The notes under the pieces were generated by a model that did no database searches, was not told where the DNA came from, and saw only the letters and a list, made by a program, of their open reading frames with translations. This document shows, one piece after another, positions 1 to 7,650 of a stretch of DNA of 64,000 bases. Where the stretch lies: NCBI RefSeq assembly GCF_000237325.1, contig NC_017542.1:2301501-2365500 (forward strand), written 5' to 3'. Positions within the stretch are counted from its first letter, which is position 1. Each line of letters opens with the position of its first letter. Source of the DNA: Paenibacillus polymyxa M1. GTDB taxonomy: Bacteria; Bacillota; Bacilli; Paenibacillales; Paenibacillaceae. The position numbers were made by a program, and so were the translations under genes.

Positions 1-96
1 ATAATGGGGTGGATTATTATATACAAGTCGCACTGTTAGGGTAGCCAAGAAAACTATCAAAATAAGAAAAATTGGATTCTTCAGCTTCGTCAGCAT
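1..96 (-). CDS. partial small membrane protein, cut by the window edge
   Basis: Only the first 32 codons are present. The ATG at 96 follows a purine-rich GGGGGGAGAGAACT ribosome site. The visible part is a short basic N-terminus (MLTKLKN) and a hydrophobic segment of about 18 residues, then a YNNP motif. This matches the layout and wording of the protein at 1431-1793 (MLKNP, hydrophobic segment, YNYP), and the upstream DNA is similar too, so the two are probably paralogues. Function unknown. Confidence 0.6.
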   Translation of the reverse strand, partial: MLTKLKNPIFLILIVFLATLTVRLVYNNPPHY

Positions 97-562
97 AGTT
101 CTCTCCCCCCACTCCATTTACAATTATTATACAATATCTTTTGAAAACTTCATAAAATAAACATACTTCGCAAAGGAAGGTAATTCATCGCGATAAAAGG
201 GTGTTTCTGGCTCAATCTAGGAGCCCTCTTTTTTTTGAGCCGGTTGTAACCCTAAAGGCTGGTAAAACGCTAATCATTATGTATACCTGCATAGAGCAGA
301 ACCATGTTCCGCTGCGTTCCATCATCGTGCTATCGAAGTGAAGTTGAAGAAGATGGTTGGCAGCAGCTGAGAGCGCATTTTACAAGGACGACTTAGTTTC
401 CTATCCGTAAGCTTCAGGAAGTTGATATGGCTGAAGAACAGGAAATTGGTAATTCCGTGAAGGTAAGAGGACATGTTTACGAGAATTAAGATTAGATGCA
501 AAGAGATCTGAAGTTTTGTTCTTCAGGTCTTCTTGCTACTTTGTTTTCTATGGAGGTTGCAA
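97..562. other. intergenic stretch with no supported gene, possible gene relics
   Basis: No ORF with a convincing ribosome site was found. A weak hairpin (GGCTC/GAGCC) followed by CTCTTTTTTTT lies near 209-236 and could terminate plus-strand transcription. A phrase around 239-270 (CCGGTTGTAACCCTAAAGG) recurs in changed form near 887-905. A short open frame ends at about 489 (last residues VRGHVYEN) but has no ribosome site. The stretch reads like decayed coding DNA. Confidence 0.4.
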
Positions 563-847
563 ATGGTTTTGCTAAAAGATAGTTCTACTAAAGAAGAAAT
601 TCGAGAGCAATATGAACAAATTTGGAGTGAACTTTTAAATAAAGATGAGAAAAAAGCGGAACATGTTTTAAAGAAATTGGAATATGAGTTGTTGCCTACC
701 CGTCAAAGAATCCTAAGATGGTGGGGGAAAATCCTATCTCCATTAAAAAAACGTTTTATCTGGATTATCCTTTTTAATGTGATTGGGTTCTTCCTTTTAG
801 CTTACGTACTATTTATATACGTATCATTGTGGATTGAAGATTATTAA
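563..847 (+). CDS. small hypothetical protein with helical N-half and C-terminal membrane segment
   Basis: The ATG at 563 has GGAGG six bases upstream; an in-frame ATG at 533 has no such site. The 94-residue product has a charged, probably coiled N-terminal half (about residues 8-50, rich in E and K), a basic stretch, and one long hydrophobic segment near residues 68-88. This suggests a bitopic membrane protein. I do not recognise a family. A good hairpin terminator starts right after the stop, so the gene is monocistronic. Confidence 0.6.
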   Translation: MVLLKDSSTKEEIREQYEQIWSELLNKDEKKAEHVLKKLEYELLPTRQRILRWWGKILSPLKKRFIWIILFNVIGFFLLAYVLFIYVSLWIEDY

Positions 848-881
848 AGACGTTTCTGGGGAACCAGAAGCGTCTTTTTTT
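848..881 (+). terminator. Rho-independent terminator
   Basis: AGACGTTTCTGG, loop GGAA, CCAGAAGCGTCT and then a T run. It begins one base after the stop of the upstream small gene. Confidence 0.85.
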
Positions 882-998
882 ATGATCCGGTTGAAACCTA
901 AAGGCTGGTTTTACCAGCCGGGGTATCTGTAGCAAATAGGCTGGATGATCGGCAAGTAAGGGAGCGAACAGGACAAGAGTGGGGAAGCTGGCACATAA

Positions 999-1021
999 CC
1001 GCACAAATGTGCGGGCTTTTG
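999..1021 (+). terminator. hairpin with T tail, terminator-like
   Basis: CCGCACA AA TGTGCGG followed by GCTTTTG. The T tail is on the plus strand, facing the minus-strand gene that stops at 1022. It may stop read-through from the left or act weakly in both directions. Confidence 0.45.
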
Positions 1022-1354
1022 TTAAATTAGAACGTAAACAATTGTACCAACTACAGATATAGCCATCATCAATAGTGAAGTAATATGTTTTTGTGAACTT
1101 CGAATATATTTCCATTGGAAGATAGATCGAACACCGAACACTATAATAAGTAATACGCCAATCCAAACATATTTATAAGGGGGTTCATTAACAAAAAAAA
1201 GCGATAAAAATATACCAATACCCCCAATCACAACGAACCACCTGTATGGGATAAAACCATCCGTGTCTGATATCTTCTCATCTGTTTTGCTGATAATTTT
1301 ATCCAGAACAAATTGAATCACAGCTGCAATAAATAATACAAGATAAAAGCTCAC
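1022..1354 (-). CDS. small integral membrane protein, four hydrophobic segments
   Basis: I place the start at an in-frame GTG (about 1354) because GAAGGTG lies six bases before it; a TTG ten codons upstream (1384) lacks a ribosome site. The roughly 110-residue product has four hydrophobic segments with short polar loops, the second after a WF pair. The layout resembles small Bacillales membrane proteins of the DUF4181 kind, but I cannot confirm that. It lies 76 bp downstream of another small membrane protein gene on the same strand and may share its transcript. Function unknown. Confidence 0.55.
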   Translation of the reverse strand: MSFYLVLFIAAVIQFVLDKIISKTDEKISDTDGFIPYRWFVVIGGIGIFLSLFFVNEPPYKYVWIGVLLIIVFGVRSIFQWKYIRSSQKHITSLLMMAISVVGTIVYVLI

Positions 1355-1430
1355 TTGTATCACCTTCTTTTTCCATTTATTCAACTGTACTACACCAATA
1401 CAAATTTTTCATGCATAATAAACATATGAT

Positions 1431-1793
1431 CTAATTCCGCCCTTTTCTTCTGATTTCAAAAATATTAACGCACACACCAATAAGTAAATATAGCTCCGCA
1501 AGCAGAAAAATTAATTGATCTGACCATGAAAAGTCTTTAGTTGAAAATATGGATATGATAACTCCGAATGAAATGAGTAGCATAAATAATTCTACAATCC
1601 TATCAGTTATCCTACTGATCTTCTCATTTTTCTGATATGTTGCATGAATAGCACGTACAATTAAACGGATTATTAATGATGCTAACAACCAGTTATAAAG
1701 AGTATTCGGATAATTATATGAAATTCGCAGAACTAGACTAGCTATGAGCCATACCAAAAGAACAAAAGTTAAATAATAAGGATTTTTTAGCAT
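1431..1793 (-). CDS. small integral membrane protein, paralogue of the gene at the window start
   Basis: A 120-residue protein with an N-terminal hydrophobic segment (residues 6-24), a second near 33-47, a charged linker (KNEKISRITDR) and two more near 66-84 and 93-112. The ATG at 1793 follows GGGGAAAG. The N-terminus and the DNA upstream resemble the partial gene at 1-96, which suggests a local tandem family. No catalytic motif is visible. It may be cotranscribed with the next minus-strand membrane protein gene. Confidence 0.6.
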   Translation of the reverse strand: MLKNPYYLTFVLLVWLIASLVLRISYNYPNTLYNWLLASLIIRLIVRAIHATYQKNEKISRITDRIVELFMLLISFGVIISIFSTKDFSWSDQLIFLLAELYLLIGVCVNIFEIRRKGRN

Positions 1794-1911
1794 CGTTCTT
1801 TCCCCTCACCGAATTTACAGTTATACAATTATTATACATTATATTAGAAACTTTTCGGATAATTCATACGTCTTATGTATGGGTACTTATTGAAAAAGGA
1901 GGTAATTTATC

Positions 1912-2811
1912 TTGAAAAAGGTTATTATGTTTGTGTTTTTCTTCGTACTTACGTTTCAAACCTGGGCGATTGCTGATGCCGCCAATCCGAAATCCGTTAA
2001 CGCGGTGAATGTGAATGGAAAGTTTATAGCAACTGATGTTTCACCTATTATTAAGGACGGGCGTGTTTTGGTTCCTATACGCACGCTTGCTTCACTTGGG
2101 GTAACCTATCAATGGGATAGTAAAAGTCAATCTGCTCTCATCACAAAAGGCAAAGATCAAATTAAGCTGACGGCCAACAAAAAAGAAGCATTTAAAAATA
2201 ACCAAGCAGTTCAGGTAGACGTTCCTGTCCAAATGACTCAAGGAAGGATACTGGTACCTATTCGTTTTGTGTCGGAGAACTTTGGCTACAAGGCAAACTA
2301 TGAGAAGATTCGGTCTATTTTATTTATTCAAGACGGTAATTATAAGGTTGATCAAGAGAGCCTACAGGCTGAAGATTTACAAGCAGCTCGTCAGGCTGCT
2401 ATATCGCTGCCGGTTCAATTTTCTTTCAATTCGCTTTCTTCTTTAGAAAAGCCGGGGGCTAACAAAGAATATACTTACGTTTTCCCGAGAGGGGATTCGT
2501 CCAGATACATGTATTTTAACAATGATTGGTCAGCTGGTAATACGATAGTTGAAATTAAGGATGGAGTTGCTAAGGCAGTTTGGCAATTTACATCAGGAAA
2601 TGGTCTGGATGATATTGTATCCAGTGCTGGCCAAAGACCAAGTTATAATTACGTCGAATGGGTGACTGATATCTTGATGTTTAATGATGAGAATGGGAAT
2701 ATCAAAGCTGTATACAAAGATGATAAAGGTCAACAAAAGGAGCTCAATGCAAAGGCGAAATCCTATATAGATGTTATCCAATCTATTCCTAATGAGACGA
2801 GAAAACAATAG
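1912..2811 (+). CDS. secreted stalk-domain protein (copper amine oxidase N-terminal domain)
   Basis: A TTG start with AAGGAGG nine bases upstream. Residues 1-23 form a signal peptide. Residues about 30-142 are a copper-amine-oxidase N-terminal domain, seen from two copies of the GRVLVPIR/GRILVPIR phrase separated by a WD..S..A..T segment. In Paenibacillaceae this domain is a wall or surface module, not an oxidase. The C-terminal half (145-299) has no recognised family. A part of it recurs as a decayed copy around 4650-4995. It is the first of three such genes in 4 kb and has its own terminator. Export is likely; the role is unknown. Confidence 0.8.
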   Translation: MKKVIMFVFFFVLTFQTWAIADAANPKSVNAVNVNGKFIATDVSPIIKDGRVLVPIRTLASLGVTYQWDSKSQSALITKGKDQIKLTANKKEAFKNNQAVQVDVPVQMTQGRILVPIRFVSENFGYKANYEKIRSILFIQDGNYKVDQESLQAEDLQAARQAAISLPVQFSFNSLSSLEKPGANKEYTYVFPRGDSSRYMYFNNDWSAGNTIVEIKDGVAKAVWQFTSGNGLDDIVSSAGQRPSYNYVEWVTDILMFNDENGNIKAVYKDDKGQQKELNAKAKSYIDVIQSIPNETRKQ

Positions 2812-2832
2812 CTACTACTGATTCAGTTTATT

Positions 2833-2866
2833 AAGGACGTCCTTAGCAAGGGACGGTCTTTATTTT
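2833..2866 (+). terminator. Rho-independent terminator with a bulged stem
   Basis: GACGTCC and GGACGGTC arms around a TTAGCAAG loop, followed by TTTATTTT, 22 bp after the stop of the stalk-domain gene. Confidence 0.65.
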
Positions 2867-2919
2867 GCTTTTGGATTCAAAATATAAGCATGAATTTCAA
2901 ATTTGGAGGCTAGTTGGGT

Positions 2920-3801
2920 ATGAAAAATATCTTTCTTTCATCTATGCTTACTTTAAGCATGCTCTTAACATTTGCTATCCCGCTTTCTGCTGCACCGTCG
3001 ATTCAATTGGTCATAAATAGTGAGGTGGTACATTCAGATGCTCCCCCTGTTTCTGTCGCAGGGAGAACTATGGTTTCTTTGGCTTCATTGAAGCCACTAA
3101 AGCTTAATTTAGTCTGGAACGCGGACAAGAAGACGGTGACTGTCAATGCTCCTGGGGTGAAAGAGAAACTTGTGCTTACGATCGGCCAAAAAGAAGCTTC
3201 TTATGGAGAAAAAACACTTACTTTGGACGTGCCTGCTCAATTAAACAAGAATCGCGTTGTTGTGCCTTTGCGTTTTATCAGCGAAGCCTTTAAAGCAGAG
3301 GTGGAGTGGAAAGCGGACAAAAATACTGTCATTATCCGGAGTGCTGATCAAGTAGAAACATATAAGAAGCTGTATCAAGGTACGGATTTGGTGGCGGCAC
3401 GTAAAATCGCTGTAGACCTTCCTTCGAATGATGAAAATACGCTTCATAATACCGAGGAGGGTGTTTATTATCAGTATATCTTTCCTGAAGGAGAAGCATT
3501 GAGATATTATTATGTTGTTGGTAATTTATATACTTACTATGAAATTAAGGATGATGTTAAACATTTAGTTTGGGAAGGTGTAGAAGAAGATTCGAGAAAG
3601 AAAATGAAAGAAAAAGGAAAGCATCCATCGGAAGACAAAACACAATATTATTTTTTACAAGAACGTGTGGATCATAGTGTCACATATGGTAAAGTGGGGA
3701 CCGAGAAGCCAGTAACGCAAGTTTTGCCTAAAAATACTACGGGATTAGCGGATATTATTGTACCTATTTCCGGTGAAGTAAGGAAAGATCGAATGAAATA
3801 G
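2920..3801 (+). CDS. secreted stalk-domain protein, second copy
   Basis: The ATG at 2920 has GGAGG ten bases upstream; a TTG at 2914 is also possible but sits only four bases from it. Residues 1-24 are a signal peptide ending in LSAAP. Residues 25-145 are the copper-amine-oxidase N-terminal domain, with the paired phrases GRTMVSLASL and NRVVVPLRFI. The C-terminal part (150-293) keeps the DLVAARKIAVDLPS and YYQYIFPEGEALRYYY phrases that match DLQAARQAAISLP and YTYVFPRGDSSRYMY in the first copy, so the two share both halves. Function unknown; presumably cell-surface or secreted. Confidence 0.8.
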   Translation: MKNIFLSSMLTLSMLLTFAIPLSAAPSIQLVINSEVVHSDAPPVSVAGRTMVSLASLKPLKLNLVWNADKKTVTVNAPGVKEKLVLTIGQKEASYGEKTLTLDVPAQLNKNRVVVPLRFISEAFKAEVEWKADKNTVIIRSADQVETYKKLYQGTDLVAARKIAVDLPSNDENTLHNTEEGVYYQYIFPEGEALRYYYVVGNLYTYYEIKDDVKHLVWEGVEEDSRKKMKEKGKHPSEDKTQYYFLQERVDHSVTYGKVGTEKPVTQVLPKNTTGLADIIVPISGEVRKDRMK

Positions 3802-3821
3802 AGTATGATTCAACTTCATCT

Positions 3822-3856
3822 AAGGACGACCTAGTGTACTAGTGACGTCCTTTGTC
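3822..3856 (+). terminator. Rho-independent terminator
   Basis: AAGGACG and CTAGT arms paired with ACTAG and CGTCCTT, followed by a short T-rich tail, 20 bp after the stalk-domain gene. Confidence 0.65.
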
Positions 3857-3909
3857 TCGCTTGTGGCTTAAAACTAGCGCCAAAACTGAAGATTATAAAA
3901 GTCCCATCT

Positions 3910-4478
3910 TTATTTCCGCTTATGCTTATCTAAAACTTCTTGAAACTTATCTGCATTATAAATGTCGTTATTGACCTTCCACGTGCCATTCTCTTTTAAA
4001 AAAATGAGTTGGCCTTCCAAGGGGATTTTTTTATTTTATCCTTCAACATAAGAGTTGCAGAATTTGTTAAGTCAATGTTTTTTTTGGTTACACTTTTCTC
4101 TTGAAATTGAAGGTCTTCAATTGATAAAGTGGTTTTCTCAAGCGAAGCGATTTCCAGAGGAAGAGCGATTTTGCGATTATCGACTTGTTTTTTTAAAAAA
4201 TTTGTTGTCATTAGTGGTTCCAATTTACTTTTTCTTTGTTTTATCCAATTCGGTGTAATCGATTTATTATAATCACTTACTTCAAATTCGGTTTGTTTAA
4301 ATTCCGTAGCAATCTGTGTAACATTTAGAATCTCAGTATCATTTTTATTTTCTTGAGTAATTGGATTGTATGTTTTCTGTTGTGAATTTTTCGTGGAAAT
4401 TGCTGGTTCTTGATTGGAACAACTTATAGCTGTTGTTAACAATATTGTGGATGTTAGAAGGTAAATGGATTTCTTCAT
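3910..4478 (-). pseudogene. lipoprotein gene with a frameshift in a poly-A run
   Basis: The ATG at 4478 has GGAGG eight bases upstream. The product opens with a lipoprotein signal (LLTTAISC, Cys 20). The frame as given stops at 3996, just after a run of seven A on the coding strand (plus-strand T run at about 4026-4032). Adding one A lets the frame continue without a stop to a TAA at 3910-3912 and gives a sensible tail (GQLIFLKENGTWKVNNDIYN and onward), typical of a small secreted or NTF2-like fold ending in an E-N-G-x-W-x-V motif. It could be a true pseudogene, a slippage-controlled gene or a sequencing error. Confidence 0.75.
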
Positions 4479-4649
4479 AAACAAATCCTCCTATATAGCT
4501 ATAATACTTGTTAATTTTACCATGGAATACACTTAAATCATATAAAGTTAGAGAATAAACTCAGCAACTTTGCAAATTGTATCGTAGCATAGGCCATTTC
4601 AATCAAACCAGCAACTGGCTGTCAAGGAAGGAGCGAGGTTGCGAGACCT

Positions 4650-4995
4650 CAAGACAGTAATTATAAAGTGGACCAAGAGAACTTACAGGCTGAAGATTTA
4701 CAAGCAGCTCGTCAGGCTGCCATATCGCTACCGGTTCAATTTTCTTTCAAATCGCTTTCTTCTTTAGAAAAACCGGGGGCTAACAAAGAATACACCTACA
4801 TTTTTCCAAGAGGGGATTCTTCCAGATACATGTATGGAAACAATGTTGGTAATACGGTAGTTGAAGTTAAAGATGGAGTGGATGTTTAATGATGATAAGG
4901 GGAATATCAAAGCTGTATACAAAGATGATAAGGTCAACAAAAGGATCTCACTGCAAAGGCGAAATCCTATACAGATATTGTCCAACCTATTAATA
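4650..4995 (+). pseudogene. decayed partial copy of the stalk-domain gene C-terminus
   Basis: From about 4650 the DNA matches 2329-2785 of the first stalk-domain gene. It covers the tract encoding LQAEDLQAARQAAISLPV through SSRYMY almost without change. About 100 bp equivalent to 2575-2679 is then missing, and a further base is lost near 4933. The open part could start at an ATG-less frame near 4668 and stops at 4889. There is no signal peptide, no stalk domain and no ribosome site. The best reading is a fragment left by unequal duplication, not a working gene. Confidence 0.8.
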
Positions 4996-5085
4996 GCTAA
5001 TTCTATTCGATTTATTTAAAGTCTATAAAGTTCAGCTTAGTTTGGAAGGCTGCAAAAACATATTATTGAGGTGGCTAATCAAATC

Positions 5086-6000
5086 ATGAATAAATTTTCA
5101 AGAGCGGCTTTTGCATCTGCAATATCTTTTAGCGTACTTGCAAGCTGTGTTTCTGGTGTTTCTGCGGCGGCTTCCAAGTCGATTATTGTACAGATAAATA
5201 ACAAGCCTGTGTCAGGAGATGCAGAGCCATATATTGAGAATGGTTCCACGTTGGTGGCATTGAATATGATAAAATCGATTCCAGGTGTAACGATCAACTG
5301 GGATAATACTTCTAAAATGGTAACTGTAGATAATAACGGAACAAAATCAACACTGGTGGCTGGCAAAAAAGAGGCAATGGTAGGTGGTGCAAAAGTAACA
5401 CTGTCTATCTCTTCTGTAATGAAAAATGGTCGTGTTATGGTGCCGCTACGTTTCATTGCAAATGCGTCCGGTTCTCAAGTGTACTGGAATGCTCCAGATC
5501 GTACAGTTTACGTAGTTAAACCGACAGAAGATATACTGAAAGAAATCCAATCTAGTGATATTTCTGTAGTTCGTCATAGTGCATACAGTCTTCCACGTAT
5601 TGTCAAAGTTAATGTACTGTCAGGTGAAGAAGGGGATAGTATGGCTTATATTCGCTACTTCCCAAAAAAACAATCCAGTGAATTTTTTGAACAACATATG
5701 GACATTGTGAATTACTATCGTATCATTGACACACATGTAGAACTCCTCTGGTCTGCAAGGCTGAATCTGCAACAGGAAGCCAAAAATGCAAGTCTGCCTT
5801 TCCTCAACAACAAAATTATTGAACAAAGCGGCAAAATGCCGATGATCCCAAAAGGGTTCATTTATTATAACTATAGTGTTCCGGGCGGCACCACGTTCGG
5901 GACTATTGATAAAACTGGTAAAAAAACTCTTCTAGGTGAAGCAACCGAAGATCAAGCAAAGCAAATGTTTTTCTCTATCCCAGAAGAAGAACAACTATAA
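5086..6000 (+). CDS. secreted stalk-domain protein, third copy
   Basis: I favour the ATG at 5086, with GAGGTGG about eleven bases upstream, over a GTG at 5071. The N-terminal signal is unusual: it contains LASC, which fits a lipobox (Cys 21 from this ATG), followed by VSGVSAAA, which fits ordinary signal peptidase cleavage, so it may be a lipoprotein or a free secreted protein. Residues about 30-145 form the copper-amine-oxidase N-terminal domain with GRVMVPLRFIAN. The rest, about 150 residues, is unlike the other two copies in sequence but keeps an SLPR phrase at the same place. Function unknown. Confidence 0.8.
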   Translation: MNKFSRAAFASAISFSVLASCVSGVSAAASKSIIVQINNKPVSGDAEPYIENGSTLVALNMIKSIPGVTINWDNTSKMVTVDNNGTKSTLVAGKKEAMVGGAKVTLSISSVMKNGRVMVPLRFIANASGSQVYWNAPDRTVYVVKPTEDILKEIQSSDISVVRHSAYSLPRIVKVNVLSGEEGDSMAYIRYFPKKQSSEFFEQHMDIVNYYRIIDTHVELLWSARLNLQQEAKNASLPFLNNKIIEQSGKMPMIPKGFIYYNYSVPGGTTFGTIDKTGKKTLLGEATEDQAKQMFFSIPEEEQL

Positions 6001-6177
6001 AAGATAATTGTCAGAATGGATACATGCAATTCTTTTTTTAGACAGAAAGGAAAGGGAGGACTGATTGTAAAGTATATTACTTGATTATATGTACAGTTGA
6101 CTAGTACTTTAGCTTTAATATATTACATATACAAGTGACGTAGGAATAACGACACGTTGTATACTAAGGAGGAATAT

Positions 6178-7062
6178 ATGAAATCCGCGCAGATAATGAC
6201 TGTAGGTGCAATAATGGTGTTGGCCATTTCAGGGTGCAGTGGTAATGCAAGTTCAAATCAACAACTGCCTCAGAACGAAGTGAAAAATATTGAGGTTAAC
6301 AACACAAAGGAAGGTGTAAAAGAAGTTGAAGAAAAAGTAACTATAGAAACATCTAAAGCAACTGACAAAAAGATGAATTCTGTAGATTATTCACAGTATT
6401 ATAATAATCAAGATAAATTTAAGGTTGTAGTTTCGGGAAAACAGATTGTATGGAAAACTAAAGATGTTACTTTTACCGCAAAATTAACTAAGGCTAAGGG
6501 GGAAGAAGCCGCCGAAGCCAATGAAGTTGTGGATTCTATGAAAATAAAAAGTAAGCGCGGAGAGCAACTTATCAAGCTCAACCCACGACCTTTGAGAGTT
6601 AATTCACTTTCCTTATCCAAAAACAACCAGGTAGCTCTCCATGTAAGCGATCATGAGGGGAGTAGACTTGTTCTAATTAATTTATCTGAGGGGGCTCAAA
6701 CTATTGTAAACATGTTTGAGATGAATAGTGACGGAGCAGGAAGTGAAAAGATTGATGCATATAATTGGTCACCAGATGGAAAAAAGATTGCGTTTGGAAT
6801 CGGTGATCTAGGTTCAAGTTATATCGGAGTATACGATGTAGAGCGTAAGAGCTATACGCATGTGTCCGATAAGGATTTTACACTGATCTCCTCTATAGTT
6901 TGGCATAAAGATGGGAAAAGCTTTGACTTTGTTAGTAAAGGTGACGATTCTCCACAAGCAATACTCTATACTTACTCGGAAACAAAAAAATCCATTTTAG
7001 AAAGTGGGGCTTTATCTAAGAACGATGAACAGAAGCTAGCTGAATTAACATCGGAATTTTGA
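6178..7062 (+). CDS. lipoprotein with beta-propeller-like (TolB/WD40-type) C-terminal half
   Basis: The ATG at 6178 follows AAGGAGG with seven bases between; a TTG-like upstream extension to 6157 is not needed. The lipobox LAISGC puts the lipidated Cys at residue 20, followed by a low-complexity acidic and Asn-rich linker to about residue 65. The later part has two blade-like phrases, NWSPDGKKIAFGIG and VWHKDGKSFDFVSK, typical of TolB-like or WD40-like propeller repeats. Only two or three blades can be seen, so the fold is partial or divergent. It presumably sits on the outer face of the membrane. No catalytic motif is visible. Confidence 0.7.
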   Translation: MKSAQIMTVGAIMVLAISGCSGNASSNQQLPQNEVKNIEVNNTKEGVKEVEEKVTIETSKATDKKMNSVDYSQYYNNQDKFKVVVSGKQIVWKTKDVTFTAKLTKAKGEEAAEANEVVDSMKIKSKRGEQLIKLNPRPLRVNSLSLSKNNQVALHVSDHEGSRLVLINLSEGAQTIVNMFEMNSDGAGSEKIDAYNWSPDGKKIAFGIGDLGSSYIGVYDVERKSYTHVSDKDFTLISSIVWHKDGKSFDFVSKGDDSPQAILYTYSETKKSILESGALSKNDEQKLAELTSEF

Positions 7063-7138
7063 TTGGACATATACAATGTTGATAATTGACACCAAACATT
7101 TATAATGGTTGAAGTATAAATTAAGGTGGGAGTTGCTT

Positions 7139-7321
7139 ATGAGGATTTCCATGAGTAAGGTTCTAAAACGTTATGCAACGATTCTATTGAACTACGCAAT
7201 AGTTATAGGGGTATTTTACGCTTTGGGATATAAGATGAGCGCTATGGGTATCTATGCAATTCTGACAGGAATTGTGACTGGAGCAATAATCAACTTGGCA
7301 TTATCAAAGCAAGAAAAATGA
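7139..7321 (+). CDS. small two-helix membrane protein
   Basis: The ATG at 7139 lies six bases after GGTGGGAG. The 60-residue product has a short basic start (KVLKRYA) and two hydrophobic segments (about residues 11-28 and 32-52) and ends SKQEK. Family not recognised. A hairpin terminator follows. Confidence 0.55.
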   Translation: MRISMSKVLKRYATILLNYAIVIGVFYALGYKMSAMGIYAILTGIVTGAIINLALSKQEK

Positions 7322-7331
7322 ACCTATGTAT

Positions 7332-7364
7332 CCCTTGATTACATCAAAATCAGGGGATTTTCAT
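7332..7364 (+). terminator. Rho-independent terminator
   Basis: CCCTTGATT and AATCAGGGG arms around a seven-base loop, then ATTTTCATTTG. Directly follows the small membrane protein gene. Confidence 0.65.
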
Positions 7365-7570
7365 TTGATTAAAAGGTCTCGTGAGTTTCTGCATGTGACC
7401 TCTATATCATTGCTGGTGGGACTGCACATGGGGAAATGAATTAGTCATGTCAACTCATTGAACCTTTTACTTGGATCAATCCAATCATTTCAGGATGTCG
7501 TTCGTCTAACCTGTCTCAATATGTGTAAGATATGCTTAATTTTCGTTATAAACATTAGTTGCATAATATA

Positions 7571-7599
7571 TTGACAGATGGTTAATTTTGGAGAAGAAT
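7571..7599 (+). promoter_or_regulatory. candidate promoter of the HTH-TPR receptor gene
   Basis: TTGACA at 7571-7576 and AAGAAT at 7594-7599, separated by 17 bases. The -35 is a full match, the -10 is weak. The rest of the 285 bp before the receptor gene shows no gene. Confidence 0.4.
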
Positions 7600-7650
7600 A
7601 GAGGGTGATTTTTTAAAAAATGGAATTTTTATGTGAAGGGTGGTTATGAC

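Noticed and set aside
4055..4258. 67-codon plus-strand frame
   Set aside because: Opposite the lipoprotein gene at 3910-4478, with Phe- and Leu-rich shadow composition and no ribosome site.
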